Shown piece by piece: positions 38,550 through 48,618 of a stretch of DNA of 64,000 nt. The translations under genes were made by a program, and so were the position numbers. The stretch spans positions 28,939,171-29,003,170 of the forward strand of contig CM039512.1 in the NCBI GenBank assembly GCA_022432975.1, written 5' to 3'. This DNA is from Begonia masoniana. Taxonomy: Eukaryota; Streptophyta; Magnoliopsida; Cucurbitales; Begoniaceae. How positions within the stretch are numbered: position 1 is the first letter of the stretch; each line of letters starts with the position of its first letter. The notes under the pieces were generated by a model, which saw only the letters and a program-made list of their open reading frames with translations, was not told the DNA's origin and searched no databases.

Positions 38550-41203
38550 TGTAACACCCCTAATACTGTACCCGTATTTCCGTATTATTATTATTTTTTT
38601 TTTTATCTTTACATTTTACAAACTTTAAAACTTGACGTTAAGCAGAATTGAAATCGAAACCGCCACCGGAATCGAAATCGAAATTCGTTTGGTAAACCAT
38701 TTAAAACATAAACTAAAACTATTTAATAAAACTTCAAAACATTTAATAAAAAACATTTAAAATCATTCAGAAAAGGGGAGGGCAAAATCGGAAATCTGCC
38801 CTCAGAAATGTAGCAGCGATCGGGGGCTGCTAATTGCAGCGCACGATCGCTGCATGCGCTGCACAATGCAGCGCACGATCGCTGCATTGTGCAGCGCCTG
38901 ATCGCTGCACTGCAGCGATCATTTGCTGCTGCAGCGATCCCCCACGGCGCCCAGTCGCCGACCTTTCATTCAGCGATCGCTGGCAGCGATCAGCGCACAG
39001 CGCCCGATCGTTGCAGCTCCTCACTTCTTCCTTACTTCGTTCTTTTCTTTTCTACACTTAGGCTCTCTGGAATCTCAAACCCCAGAGAGCAGATCCCTCA
39101 ACATCCCTCTCTGGAATCTGATTCCAGAGAGCATTTTGCTCTTTCTTTTCTTATTCAATTCCTCACCTTTATCACAAACGTTTACAACTTAAATCAACCG
39201 ACTCGCGGCGGACTTTGCGAAGTCCAACTGCGTGGATAGCTCTAAAAACCGAGCTATCCGTAACAACCTACAAACAACATTTCAAAACATTTTCATTTAA
39301 CTTAAACATTTAAACCAAAACATTTCATAACGTTTATCAAAACAGTTTAAACAAAGACGTTTTACATACAATTGCCCAAAACATTTAAAGCATCTAAAGG
39401 TTATCTAACCCCTAACCAGATCCAAACAACCTAATATGTTCTATACATTCGTATTAACCAAATATCCTCCTGAATACATACACAGACGATCCCCACGGGT
39501 CAAAAGCGCCTCGACTGCTCAGCGCACTTCCACGGCCGTCATCCATCAACTGCATCAGACGTCAGGAGGAGGAACGCCGTCCTCACCTGGCTCGATATCA
39601 CCTAGAATATCACCTACACCATACAGACACCTATGAGATAATTAAATCTCAATAAGCTACGTAAATGCAGATGCATGCGTGCAGATGCCATTCAGAAAAC
39701 ATGCATGATACAGATTACAGATACAGAATTACAGATTACAGATTCATTACGTCACAGACAGACAGAATTGTCACCGAAACCTCTACCCACTAAGCGGAGA
39801 GGGCCCATCCAGCGATCGGACTACCCTTTCCACCTAGAGAGGGGGGTACACGCTTGCAACACGCACAGCCGTGCCTGAGCCCCATCCCGCGTGACCAGAA
39901 ACAGACAGATTACGTTTATTCATTCAGATTTCGTTACAGATTTCATTTCAGATGTACGTTCCTTTTCTTAAAAACACGTGCAGAAATTCATTTTCATGAC
40001 TTTCGAAAACCGTGATGCATGAACAGATATGAGCAGAAAGTAACAACCAACATGCGTACCATCAAGACAAATAAAGCATAACCTATAACAATTTAAACCT
40101 AACTACCCCAACCAAAGCGATACAAAGCATACAACTCCTCAGGGATCCACGATTAAGACATCGAAGTATGGTGTAGACCGATTGGTCAGAGTAAGTCACG
40201 GAAACTTACCTTGAGCGCGCTGAATCACGAGCTTTGTCCACGGGAGTCGTGTATCTGAGGCAAAACACGATGTTCGTCGTTAACACCAATTTAAACTAAT
40301 AAACGTCCAATTTACTAAAACTTTAACTAAAGCAATTCCTAAAGCTTTAATCCAATTCATATAGCTATTCCATCGAGCTATTTACGCTCGACACCTCAAA
40401 TTCCAAATTTCCGAGTTTGTCCTAAATGTCGAAAATTCTCGGATTTTAACTTTTTCACAATTCGATTTAACTTCGTCCAATAACGTCAAACACGCTCAAT
40501 ATATACCTAATCACGGCTAACCTATTAATTACGAGCCCTAATTCGCGTTTTTACCGAAAATCGTTCAAAACCCTAATTAACTAAAACACCGTAAACATCA
40601 AAATAAGAGCTCTAAGATTGAAGGCACATACCGAGGGTAGCGAGAGGAGAAGAAATGACGAGGAACGGAGGAGAAACGGAGGAGATCGGAGGTCGGATTG
40701 TTGAGAACTCGTGAGGAGTCCCCTGAAATCGCCTCTGGAAAACCACCTAGCCGAGAGAAAATGAAGGAAGCAGGGAGAAGTGAAGTGAAAAGAGGTATTT
40801 AGGTTGTTTAATAATATTGATTCTGTAAATTACTAAATTGCCCTTACCTTTGTTTTCTATATTGATTTCGTTCTTCGGTTCGTTAATCGTCTAGCCATTC
40901 GACTTCTCCACACGTCCTTACTTCACCAATAAGTCCAACTTATTATTTGGGATTTAACAAAACTGTCTGTTTGCAATTCTGACTTCGTTTGTTATTTTTA
41001 CTAAAACGTCCTTTTCGTTACGATGAGGTAATTACTCGGAATATAGCGTTATAACTCCGAAAATTCTCCAAAATTCGTTAAAATTCTTATTATTCGTCAG
41101 GATCATAATGACGCTTTCTTTTCGTAAATCGGACCTGATTTGACATAATTACAAAAATGCCAATAATAATATAATAAAAGGTCCGTACAAACCGGATATT
41201 ACA
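38550..41203 (-). repeat. Solo LTR D2 inside LTR I
   Basis: On the minus strand it starts TGTAATATCCGG at 41203 and ends GGGGTGTTACA at 38550, with exact TSD CCCTA (38545-38549 and 41204-41208). Same family as D and F. Exon-like block 40254-40210 (45 bp), hairpins at 39062-39090 and 39107-39131, and an island of GCAGCGATC palindromes at 38810-39015. Confidence 0.95.
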
Positions 41204-41650
41204 CCCTAAGTGGTCTTTTTTCCTACGGGAAAATTGTTTATCCAAAGAGCGTAAAACGTAAGATAGCTCTTTGGATCCGCCAAAGGTATTTCCATTTATT
41301 TGTTTTCCATCACATTTCACACACCACACCTCTTTATTTTCGGCCATACACACCCACACAACTCACCTTTATTTTCTTGCATTTTATTACCTTCATCTTC
41401 ATCTCCATTTCTTCACTTTTCACACACTTTTCTCTTTATCTATTTCTCTATTTTCTTTCACATTCCATACCTCCATAATGCTTGCATATTTCGGCCACTA
41501 GCACACACTTCATCACCTAATCTTCTTGCATTATTTGTCATTTTTCTTTCCTTAATTTCGGCCCTAGCACAACCACACACCGAGCACACATTTTGCATAT
41601 TTTGTGGGTTTCACACGGACCCTTTTATAAGGGATCCCGTGTCAAAAGGT

Positions 41651-42734
41651 TGACTCGGTTTTTGGGTCTTTCAAACCCTAGAAAATACGTGGATAACGTT
41701 CGAAAAATACGTTTAAAAGGTGTCGTAAAAGATCGGGTTGAAATATGTTTGAAAATTAAAAATTTAAAAAAATATATTTTTGGGCCACTAGGTGTATAGT
41801 GCGCTCGCACTCGGCGCATGCGTCGCCTAGACAGCGCACGCACCGTGCGTTGTTGCTGTGCGCACCGCGTGCTGACGCTGCGGGAAATCACGCGCTGTCG
41901 CAGTGTGCACCGCACACAGATACCGCGCACACAATAGAGCATGCAAGAGAGGGGATCGATCAGCGCCGATCGATCGGTAGACTCTTTGTCGCGATCAACA
42001 AAAATCCCAAACCATCGCCAATCGATCGCGCCCAGTGCCGATCTATCGGCTGGGCACTGCGTGCCCCAGCAGCACGCGCCCAGCGCCACCTGCGCACCTC
42101 CAGCACTGCACTCCGCATCTACTTCACTTTTTTTCCTACTTTTTCCCCTTTTCTTCACTTGCTTCACCAACATTTCACCTATAAAAACTTACCCCAACCA
42201 TCTCCCAATATTTTCAATCCCTCAACACTTTAAAACCCCGAAAACACGACTCAAAAACGTAAGCGAAAGCATAAAAAAATTTGTGAAAACGAACTGCATG
42301 GATGACTGTAAAAACCAAACATATCAACACAGGTTTTAAAACCAAAAGCTAAAATCCCAAACCATTTTATACATCAAAGTGTAATTTCAAACACCAAAAG
42401 AGTTCTAAGTATCCTAACTTATATACCATCCAAAAATTTTTCATTAAGAGTTCTACCAAAATGCTACACCTCACTGCCATGGTCAAGGTGCCCCATCAAC
42501 ACTGCCCGCACCGACATACAAAATGTGTCACGAACTGCCATCCTAGTCTTGGCCACGCTCATAAAGCTCACCTGAAAGCTCGTCGTCACCTACACCATAG
42601 AACACAATATGTAATCTTAATGCTTAGCAAGTAGGGAACAACGAACTTAAAACAATGCATAAACTCAACCACTAGCACATGCAGTTTCTACACTCTATGT
42701 TGTTCTCATTTCGTTTTCTCGTGTGGATCAAGTA
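41651..42734. repeat. Spacer between inverted-repeat arms in LTR I
   Basis: Holds a CpG-rich island (41800-42110) with GCGCAC and CGATCGAT palindromes, the CTGCATGGAT-type motif near 42296, and the acceptor box near 42590. These are normal LTR parts, so the inverted arms lie to either side of an ordinary LTR 3' section. No gene seen. Confidence 0.65.
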
Positions 42735-44105
42735 GTGACACGGGATCCTCTAGAGAAGGGTTCGTGTGATACCCACAAAATATAAGAAATGTGCTTGGGT
42801 GATAAGTGTTGTACGAATCCTAAAATAAAGAGAAGAAAATAATAAAATAAAGTGCAAGAACATAAAATAGTGTTAGATGGTGCAATGGCCGAATGTTATA
42901 TGCTAGATGATGGTATGAAATATGAAGAAAAAATAAAAGAAAAAAGGATGAAGAGAAGATGTTATGGTCGAGATGATGAAATGCTTAAAAGATGAAGAAA
43001 AATGGCAATAAAAGTAAAGTGAATGTGTGTGATGGTGGAACCAAAAATAAAAGGGTGATGGTGTGTGAAAGTGATGGCAAGAAGTAAATGGAAATATCTT
43101 TGGCGGGTTCAAAGAGCTATCCTACGTTAGGCTCTTTGTACAAACGATCTTCCCGGAGGAAAACCGACCACATAGGGCCTAGGTTTCCTTCCTCAACTCC
43201 AACTCCCAAGGGAGAAGGCGAGGGAAATGTTAAGAGCTAACCTAGCAACTTAAGCTAGGCTAGCAATGGAAGGCTACTCCACTTGGTTCAAGGAACCAAG
43301 GAAACTCTCAAAGCCTAACCACCTCAAAGAAGCAAAAAGGGATATTTTATAAATTGGCAAAAGTTGGAATACATTCACCAATGCCATGTAGTTATAGACT
43401 CCTAAGGTGGATTAGGGTTTGGCAAAGGTGAAGGAGAGCCATTGGATGGAGAAAATTGATGAAAGGTTGAAATTGATGGAGATGTGCACACGGATCAACG
43501 GATGGCGCTGGCGTGCGCGCTGATTGACGATTCTGGTGCATTGCGCGCGCGCGTGCCCGGAATAAGCCGCAGCTGCTGCCCGCGCCCAGCTGGCGCTGCT
43601 GCCCGCGCCAGATGGCGCTCCTTCGCGCGCCAGCGCGCACCAGATCTGACGCTCCACATTGAAGCCACGCCAAATCCTAGCCAATGGTGGAGATTTCACC
43701 AACTCTTCAATCCTTGCTTTCACCCACATATGTACTTGCAAAATCATACCTTTGGAAGTGGGTTCTTCTTTGGGCCAAGTATTTCTTTGAGCTCGATTTA
43801 TGGAGGCCTTTTCCTTTGATTTTGTTGAATTTTCTTCAACCCATAATCCATCAACATTTATCTAACCCTAACCACACAATCTAATGCATGAAATACAATT
43901 ATAAAATTCATACAATAAAGGCGAATGTATGCCAAATAAGTTTTAAAAATAAAATTACACATTTAGAAGGCTGGGAAGACAAATTCGCATTGGCCACTTG
44001 GTGATTTCCTCCTTGTGCTCCACGTGCAATCCTTCTTCAAAAATATTCCTACAAAAAGAGAGAACACGTAATAAGTAGAGAGATGATATAAAGTTTGAAA
44101 TTTTT
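42735..44105 (-). repeat. Right arm of inverted repeat in LTR I
   Basis: The reverse complement of the left arm (34085-41650 pieces), uninterrupted. It holds a GC-rich segment (43484-43660) matching 34545-34650, and the sequence CTTCCTCAACTCCAACTCCC at 43191-43210. It lies within the second intron-like stretch of LTR I. Confidence 0.85.
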
Positions 44106-46573
44106 CCAACTCTCCTTTTGAATGTCAACCGAGGCATGTCAAGTAGGCACTCATCCTATCACCACTCAAGATGGCCACATCTTAACCCAGCAGAGCTAGA
44201 TCAGAGGCACACGTCATGTCCACACACGGGATGGCCATACGACGACCTCCTCGCACATCGATCATAGAACCCTCTAATGCTTTCTCACTCGCACGTTAAC
44301 GTTGAGGCATTCCTACTCACGACAATCTTACGTATTTTCACTGGTGCATCTCTCGTAGAGACCCTCTCGAAGTGCTATAACACAAGCACTATCCCTCGAC
44401 GAGGCGACTCTACTCGAGGCCACGTTATATCTCTTCTTATCTTCTTACATTTCATATTCTCGTTTCATAAACATGCTCAAATCTCGTGTTTCATAGTTCA
44501 AAATCATGATGCATATCAACATATACGATTAACCAACAAAACAATAGCAAACAAACAATCACCGTTCAATGGTGTAGGCCCTAAGACAAAACACAAGCAA
44601 TCCACTACTTACCTGGATCTCAGCAAAGTATTCACTCGCTTCAGTTATGTCAACTACTCAACTCGTTAACTTAACATATTCATGGAATTAACTTAGTAAT
44701 CATATAAGAAAATCTAAGGGATGTCTACTCTAATTCTAGCAACAAACTAATTTAACTTTAAAACATTCAACCGAAATTCTGAAATTTCCCCCTTTATGTT
44801 GCCCAATTTTCAATCGGCCATAACTTACTCATCTTTCATCGGATTTGAACGATCCAATACATTCTGTAAACCTCAACATGTCTACTATCCAGTGCTTCAA
44901 TTTATTTTACAAAACCAAATAGCATGTCCTATCAGATTCTTCACCAAACAAAACCGGTTACATTTTGCCCCAACTTCCGGTTTTCAACAAAATCGACTAA
45001 ACTTCTAATCTTTCTATGTAATCAATCCATACCACTCTATATAATGTCTAAGCTTACAAAATAGCAAGAAAAAACAACAAGGAAAATTTCGGAATTCCAT
45101 CTTAGGGTTTCATCAACTTCTCCAAAACTCACCAAAACCCACCAAAAACTAACCTTAAATCTTGATGAAATTGGAGGAAATCATGGAGGGAAGGCTCTCC
45201 AATGGCTGCTGGTTTTCGTGGGAGAAGAGAGGGAGGAAGACAATGAAAATTGTCTTTTACTCCTTCACTTTACACCTTTTAAAACTCCACTTTACTTTAT
45301 CACCATATTACCACTCAATTAAGAAAATTTATGAAATCCACCCCTCCACACCACTAATATTTTCTACATGGAAGTCTTCTCCTTTCTCTTCTCTTTGTTA
45401 TTTCTTTTCCTTTTATTTAAAACAACAATTTCACCAAACAACTACATTAATCCTTTGCTTTCTCTCAAACCTCCTCTTTCTAAATCACATGCTTAGGATA
45501 ATTCTAGGATCATTGTTAGGCTCTCCTAACATAATTAAATCTAAGGGCAACTCATGTTGAGGAAAATTCCCGGGTGTTACAATGTTCATCCACTTTGGTG
45601 GTCTATGTTTGTCTACTTCGATAGACCATGTTATGTTACGTGCCTACTCCCCACTTAAATTCCCATTAATCCATGTTATGTAACATAAATGTAATGTCAA
45701 AGAATATGTTTTACGGATCAAAGATAAGAATATGTAATGTACGTAATGGTTAAGTTGTGGGTCATGGTTGAGTTTCTTACGTAAATCCTCCTTAAGCCAT
45801 GTCAAGTGAAAGAATAAGAAATATGTGAAAGAACATGTTTTTACTAGGCATGCATACATGAGCACTCATTTGCATAGTGCACCTCTTACTAAGCATTATG
45901 TTTATAATTTAAACCTTGTGATGTAGGTGACGAGCTTGAATATGAGAATGTCAAACCTCAAGATGATATCTAAGTTTGATTGTTGGATGGTGCTCATGGC
46001 GGGAGTTTGTGGCTGGTAAGGCGATTTTGACCCGTGGGTGATGCTCCAAGCAATTTTGGTATATGTTCATGTATTTGAAAGTTAAGTAGAAAAAGATTTC
46101 ATGTTTTGACAAATGTTAGGCTTGATTGGGTTTTTGTTTATGATTTATAGAAAATATTTTGAGGATGAGTTTTCCACATTTTTAAGATTTCCGCTACAAC
46201 CCTGATGATTTATGGTTTTACGGGAAAAAATTTTAAACGAATATGTTATGTTTAAGAGATTTTGGATGTTGTTTATAGGGTATGATTAATTGGTTGAAGT
46301 TAGGAAAGATTTGATGAAGTGTTTATTAGGTGAAAAATAAAGAAAATGTGATGTTCTTTTTAAGTTTTGATTTTTTTAAATCCTTTTAATTCTAACTTTG
46401 AATGAGTGTTTTAAACATATTTTAAGAATATCTTTCACTCATTACAAAGGGGCTAAACGATACAAAAATCGATTTAAAAATTTAAAAAAAAAAGTCAAAA
46501 AATTTTACGTCAAATATATGTTAAGTAAATAAAAAGTCATGACAAGTCTCGTGACGGCCTCCGAGTCGTTACA

Positions 46574-46846
46574 GCTGTTAATCAGGTATCGTGGTTGAAG
46601 AAAATTTTAAAAAATCTCAATAGGGAGCAGAAAAAAAAGAGCATTGAGATTTTTATTGACAACCAAGTTGTCATTGTCATCTCTCATAATCTCATGTTTC
46701 ATGAAAAAACCAAGCATTTCAACGTCAAGTTATTCTTTTTACGAGAAGTACAAAAAAGATTGAGTTGTTATTCTTGTCTACTGCAAAACAATAGATCAAA
46801 TGCAAATATTTTTACTAAGTCACTGCCTGTCTGTGAGCAAGTTTAA
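46574..46846 (+). pseudogene. Ty1/copia RNase H C-terminal relic
   Basis: The frame from 46574 reads AVNQVSWLKKILKNLN, then IEIFIDNQVVIVISHNLMFHEKTKHFNVKLFFLRE and IFTKSLP, matching the end of copia polyproteins (usual pattern: CDNKSAIAIS, KHI, ADIFTK-LP). RNase H removes RNA from the RNA-DNA hybrid. The catalytic DNKSA region reads DNQVV, so it is decayed. Its upstream part was displaced by element N, whose LTR ends at 46573, so this was the landing site of the whole nested block to the left. Confidence 0.9.
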
Positions 46847-46895
46847 GTTAACGAGGGAAAAGCTCAACATTTATAAATTCTAAAACAAGGAGAAG

Positions 46896-47114
46896 TGTTA
46901 AGAAAATGCTTTAGAATCCACTTTCAATTTAGTTGCTTCACGTTGTTTTTGTTGTCATCTTTGTTGTTATCTTAGTTTTAGAAACTATTTTATCTGTTCA
47001 TCTACATCATGCCTTATTATCAGGATCATGTTGTTATTGTTTCCTTTCTTTCGTTTCTAGATTAAATTGTAATAAATTTCAATAGAATAATGTTATCTTT
47101 TCTTCCTAAAAACA
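46896..47114 (+). repeat. 3' LTR of the copia element (right edge approximate)
   Basis: A purine-rich tract (ACAAGGAGAAG) after the RNase H stop leads to TGTTAAGAAAATGC, a usual copia LTR start. The end is placed near CTAAAAACA around 47114 by eye. T-rich throughout; the other LTR is outside the window. Confidence 0.55.
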
Positions 47115-47116
47115 CA

Positions 47117-47785
47117 TCTCCCTTGAGCGTTTCCTTACCTTGCAGAAACGCAGAGGCTAGAGAAGGAAATTCTGTCCGCCTTTAAGCCAGCCGTTTACTT
47201 TCTGCCTCTCGATCGTCTCTTTCGATTCTCTCTCTATGATTTCGGCTTGGCAATTTGGAGTTTCAAATTGAGCCTTTGACAGAGGAAGAAATTGCCAATT
47301 GGGTAAACAATTTCTTCCTCCTCTGTGATTTTTGTTTTTGTCGAAAAACTGAGAATGTAAGAAAGATTCTTCGCTGCGCTTTGAAGGATCTTTGGACGGC
47401 TGATATTGTGTTTCAGAAGAGGGATAATGCCGAGGTTGCTCTGTGTCAGAATTTTGTGAGGTATGTGTAAAAATCCAAAATTTCCCCTCTTCAAAACTCT
47501 GTAGAAAATGCGTTAATCGTGTTTGGTATTGAATTTTTTTCCAAGAAGCTTTGTGAAGAAAGCGGCGAACTTCGACGTTGTAAATTACCGTCTCGGTGGT
47601 CAGAAGTAGCTTCTGGCCGAACGTAAACAATCCGAGCTTGAACTCTCTATTTTGCGTTGGATTGTCTAATAAAAACTGGATTTTGGTTGAGGCTTCAATG
47701 CTTGTTTTCAAGTTGTAGCCGGACTCGAAGACGGAGTCTAGCGAGTGCGCACTGTCGCGGACAGACAGAATTGAGGGACAGTGAG
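47117..47785. other. Unassigned flank, possible gene relic
   Basis: No repeat family recognised. A minus-strand frame (47798-47157) and a plus-strand stretch (about 47255-47470, no ATG, ending at GTGAG/GTATGTG, donor-like) are both open with ordinary residue composition. I do not recognise either product. The GTGAG at 47781-47785 is the left TSD of element P, and the sequence resumes at 53873. Confidence 0.35.
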
Positions 47786-48585
47786 TGTCACGCCCCAATT
47801 TGCACTAAGCTCGGGGCTCGGGTCAAGGCCCGAAAGTGGAGGGGCGGGGCTTCTCCAAAATGGGCTAAGTGTTGGAAAAACACTTAGCTAATTGGTGGAC
47901 TTGCTGGAGGGAGCCCACTTTGGAAGGCAGCCCTCGGATTGGGCCAAGGTTGTTGGGTGCTAAGGCCCAGCGCCATAAGAGGGGCGCTGGCCCGCGAGCA
48001 GCGAACAGGAGCAGGCGCCAGCGATTGGGCGCGATCCAGCGAGCAGACGCGAGCGCGGAGAGGCGCGAGCGAAAGGGCGGTTCGGTACGCGGCGCTCGCC
48101 TGGCAGACGCGATCGGAAACGCCTGGCGCGAAGGGGAGCGACGCTTGGCGCGAAGCGGTGCGAACCCGAAGCGCCAGATCGAGATTCGGCCCGCGCTGGG
48201 CGAACCAGGCAGCCGAGAGGTGCAACGCGATGGGGCGCGATGTACATACATGAACCCGAAGCATCTTTGTAAGTAATGATTTTTATGCTTTGATTCATGA
48301 ATGGTGGCCGAGCCACTTGTGTATAAATATGCCTCTAGACACCAGAACTAAGACAAGCAAGTGCGTTTGGTCTTGAGTTTATTGTGGTGATTTTTGTTCC
48401 TTGTCTTTTGTATTCGGAATACAATTGAGGGTTGGGAGAGTTCCCGTAAACGTCTTGTGTTCTGTGTGATCCATTTATTTGCTATTTCGTGGAGTTGAGC
48501 GAAATCAAGAGAGGTTGGCTAAAACCGAGGGTTTAGCACCGTGCATTCCTTAAACAAATTTGGCGCGAATTTTGGGGGTGTAACA
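47786..48585 (+). repeat. 5' LTR of element P (800 bp)
   Basis: Starts TGTCACGCCCC and ends GGGTGTAACA. It differs from the 3' LTR at about eight bases, mostly C/T, plus one 11-bp indel. It has a GC-rich island at about 47990-48240 and TATA box GTATAAATAT at 48321-48330. Confidence 0.97.
48321..48330 (+). promoter_or_regulatory. TATA box of element P LTR
   Basis: GTATAAATAT, placing a start of transcription near 48350-48360. The same box occurs in the 3' LTR at about 53591-53601. Confidence 0.65.
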
Positions 48586-48587
48586 AT

Positions 48588-48599
48588 TGGTATCAGAGC
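48588..48599 (+). other. Primer binding site of element P
   Basis: TGGTATCAGAGC, an exact match to the tRNA-iMet complement, 2 bases after the 5' LTR. Confidence 0.95.
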
Positions 48600-48618
48600 G
48601 TAGGCTTGTTCTACAACC

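Larger units (their letters stand above)
34085..41650 (+). repeat. Left arm of inverted repeat in LTR I (3 pieces)
   Basis: Pieces 34085-34655, 38192-38549 and 41209-41650 (about 1.37 kb together) are the reverse complement of 42735-44105, with substitutions and indels. Landmarks are TTTTTGTAGGAATATTTTTG at 34138, AACCTAGGCCCTATGTGGTC across the D2 insertion, and the GATCCCGTGTCA end near 41633. A TATA-like CTCTATAAATTC lies at about 38321. Confidence 0.85.
33962..45581 (-). repeat. Giant solo LTR I (about 5.4 kb before insertions)
   Basis: On the minus strand it starts TGTAACACCCGGG at 45581 and ends GGTCGCTACA at 33962, flanked by exact TSD ATGTT (33957-33961 and 45582-45586). No gag, pol or PBS is seen. 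Conserved LTR marks are present: a donor AG/GTAAGT near 44612, the TCACCTACACCATAG acceptor box near 42590 and the CTGCATGGAT motif near 42296. It is enlarged by a 1.37-kb inverted repeat and by solo LTRs G and D2. Confidence 0.85.
13917..46573 (+). repeat. 3' LTR of element N in four pieces
   Basis: Starts TGTAACACCCGAA right after a purine tract and ends CCGAGTCGTTACA. Pieces are 13917-13982, 18339-19650, 33552-33961 and 45587-46573, about 2.8 kb in total, interrupted by H, B and I. The joins make sense across each gap: sequence around 19640 and 33552 follows the pattern of LTR K near 5935 (CCCTTAAGGCCC then ACATC). A block near 19580-19610 matches the exon-like block, but its donor reads ATAAGTG instead of GTAAGTG. 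To the right lies copia RNase H. Confidence 0.75.

Noticed and set aside
38830..39239. Cysteine- and alanine-rich open frames at 38830-39239 and 61738-62149
   Set aside because: They are translations of the GCAGCGATC palindrome island of LTRs D2 and F.
41625..42233. Long open frames on both strands near 41625-42233
   Set aside because: They cover the CpG-rich island and spacer of LTR I; there is no recognisable domain and both strands are equally open.
47865..48316. Overlapping arginine- and alanine-rich open frames on both strands (also 53136-53587)
   Set aside because: They fall in the GC-rich island of both element P LTRs; the openness follows from high GC content.
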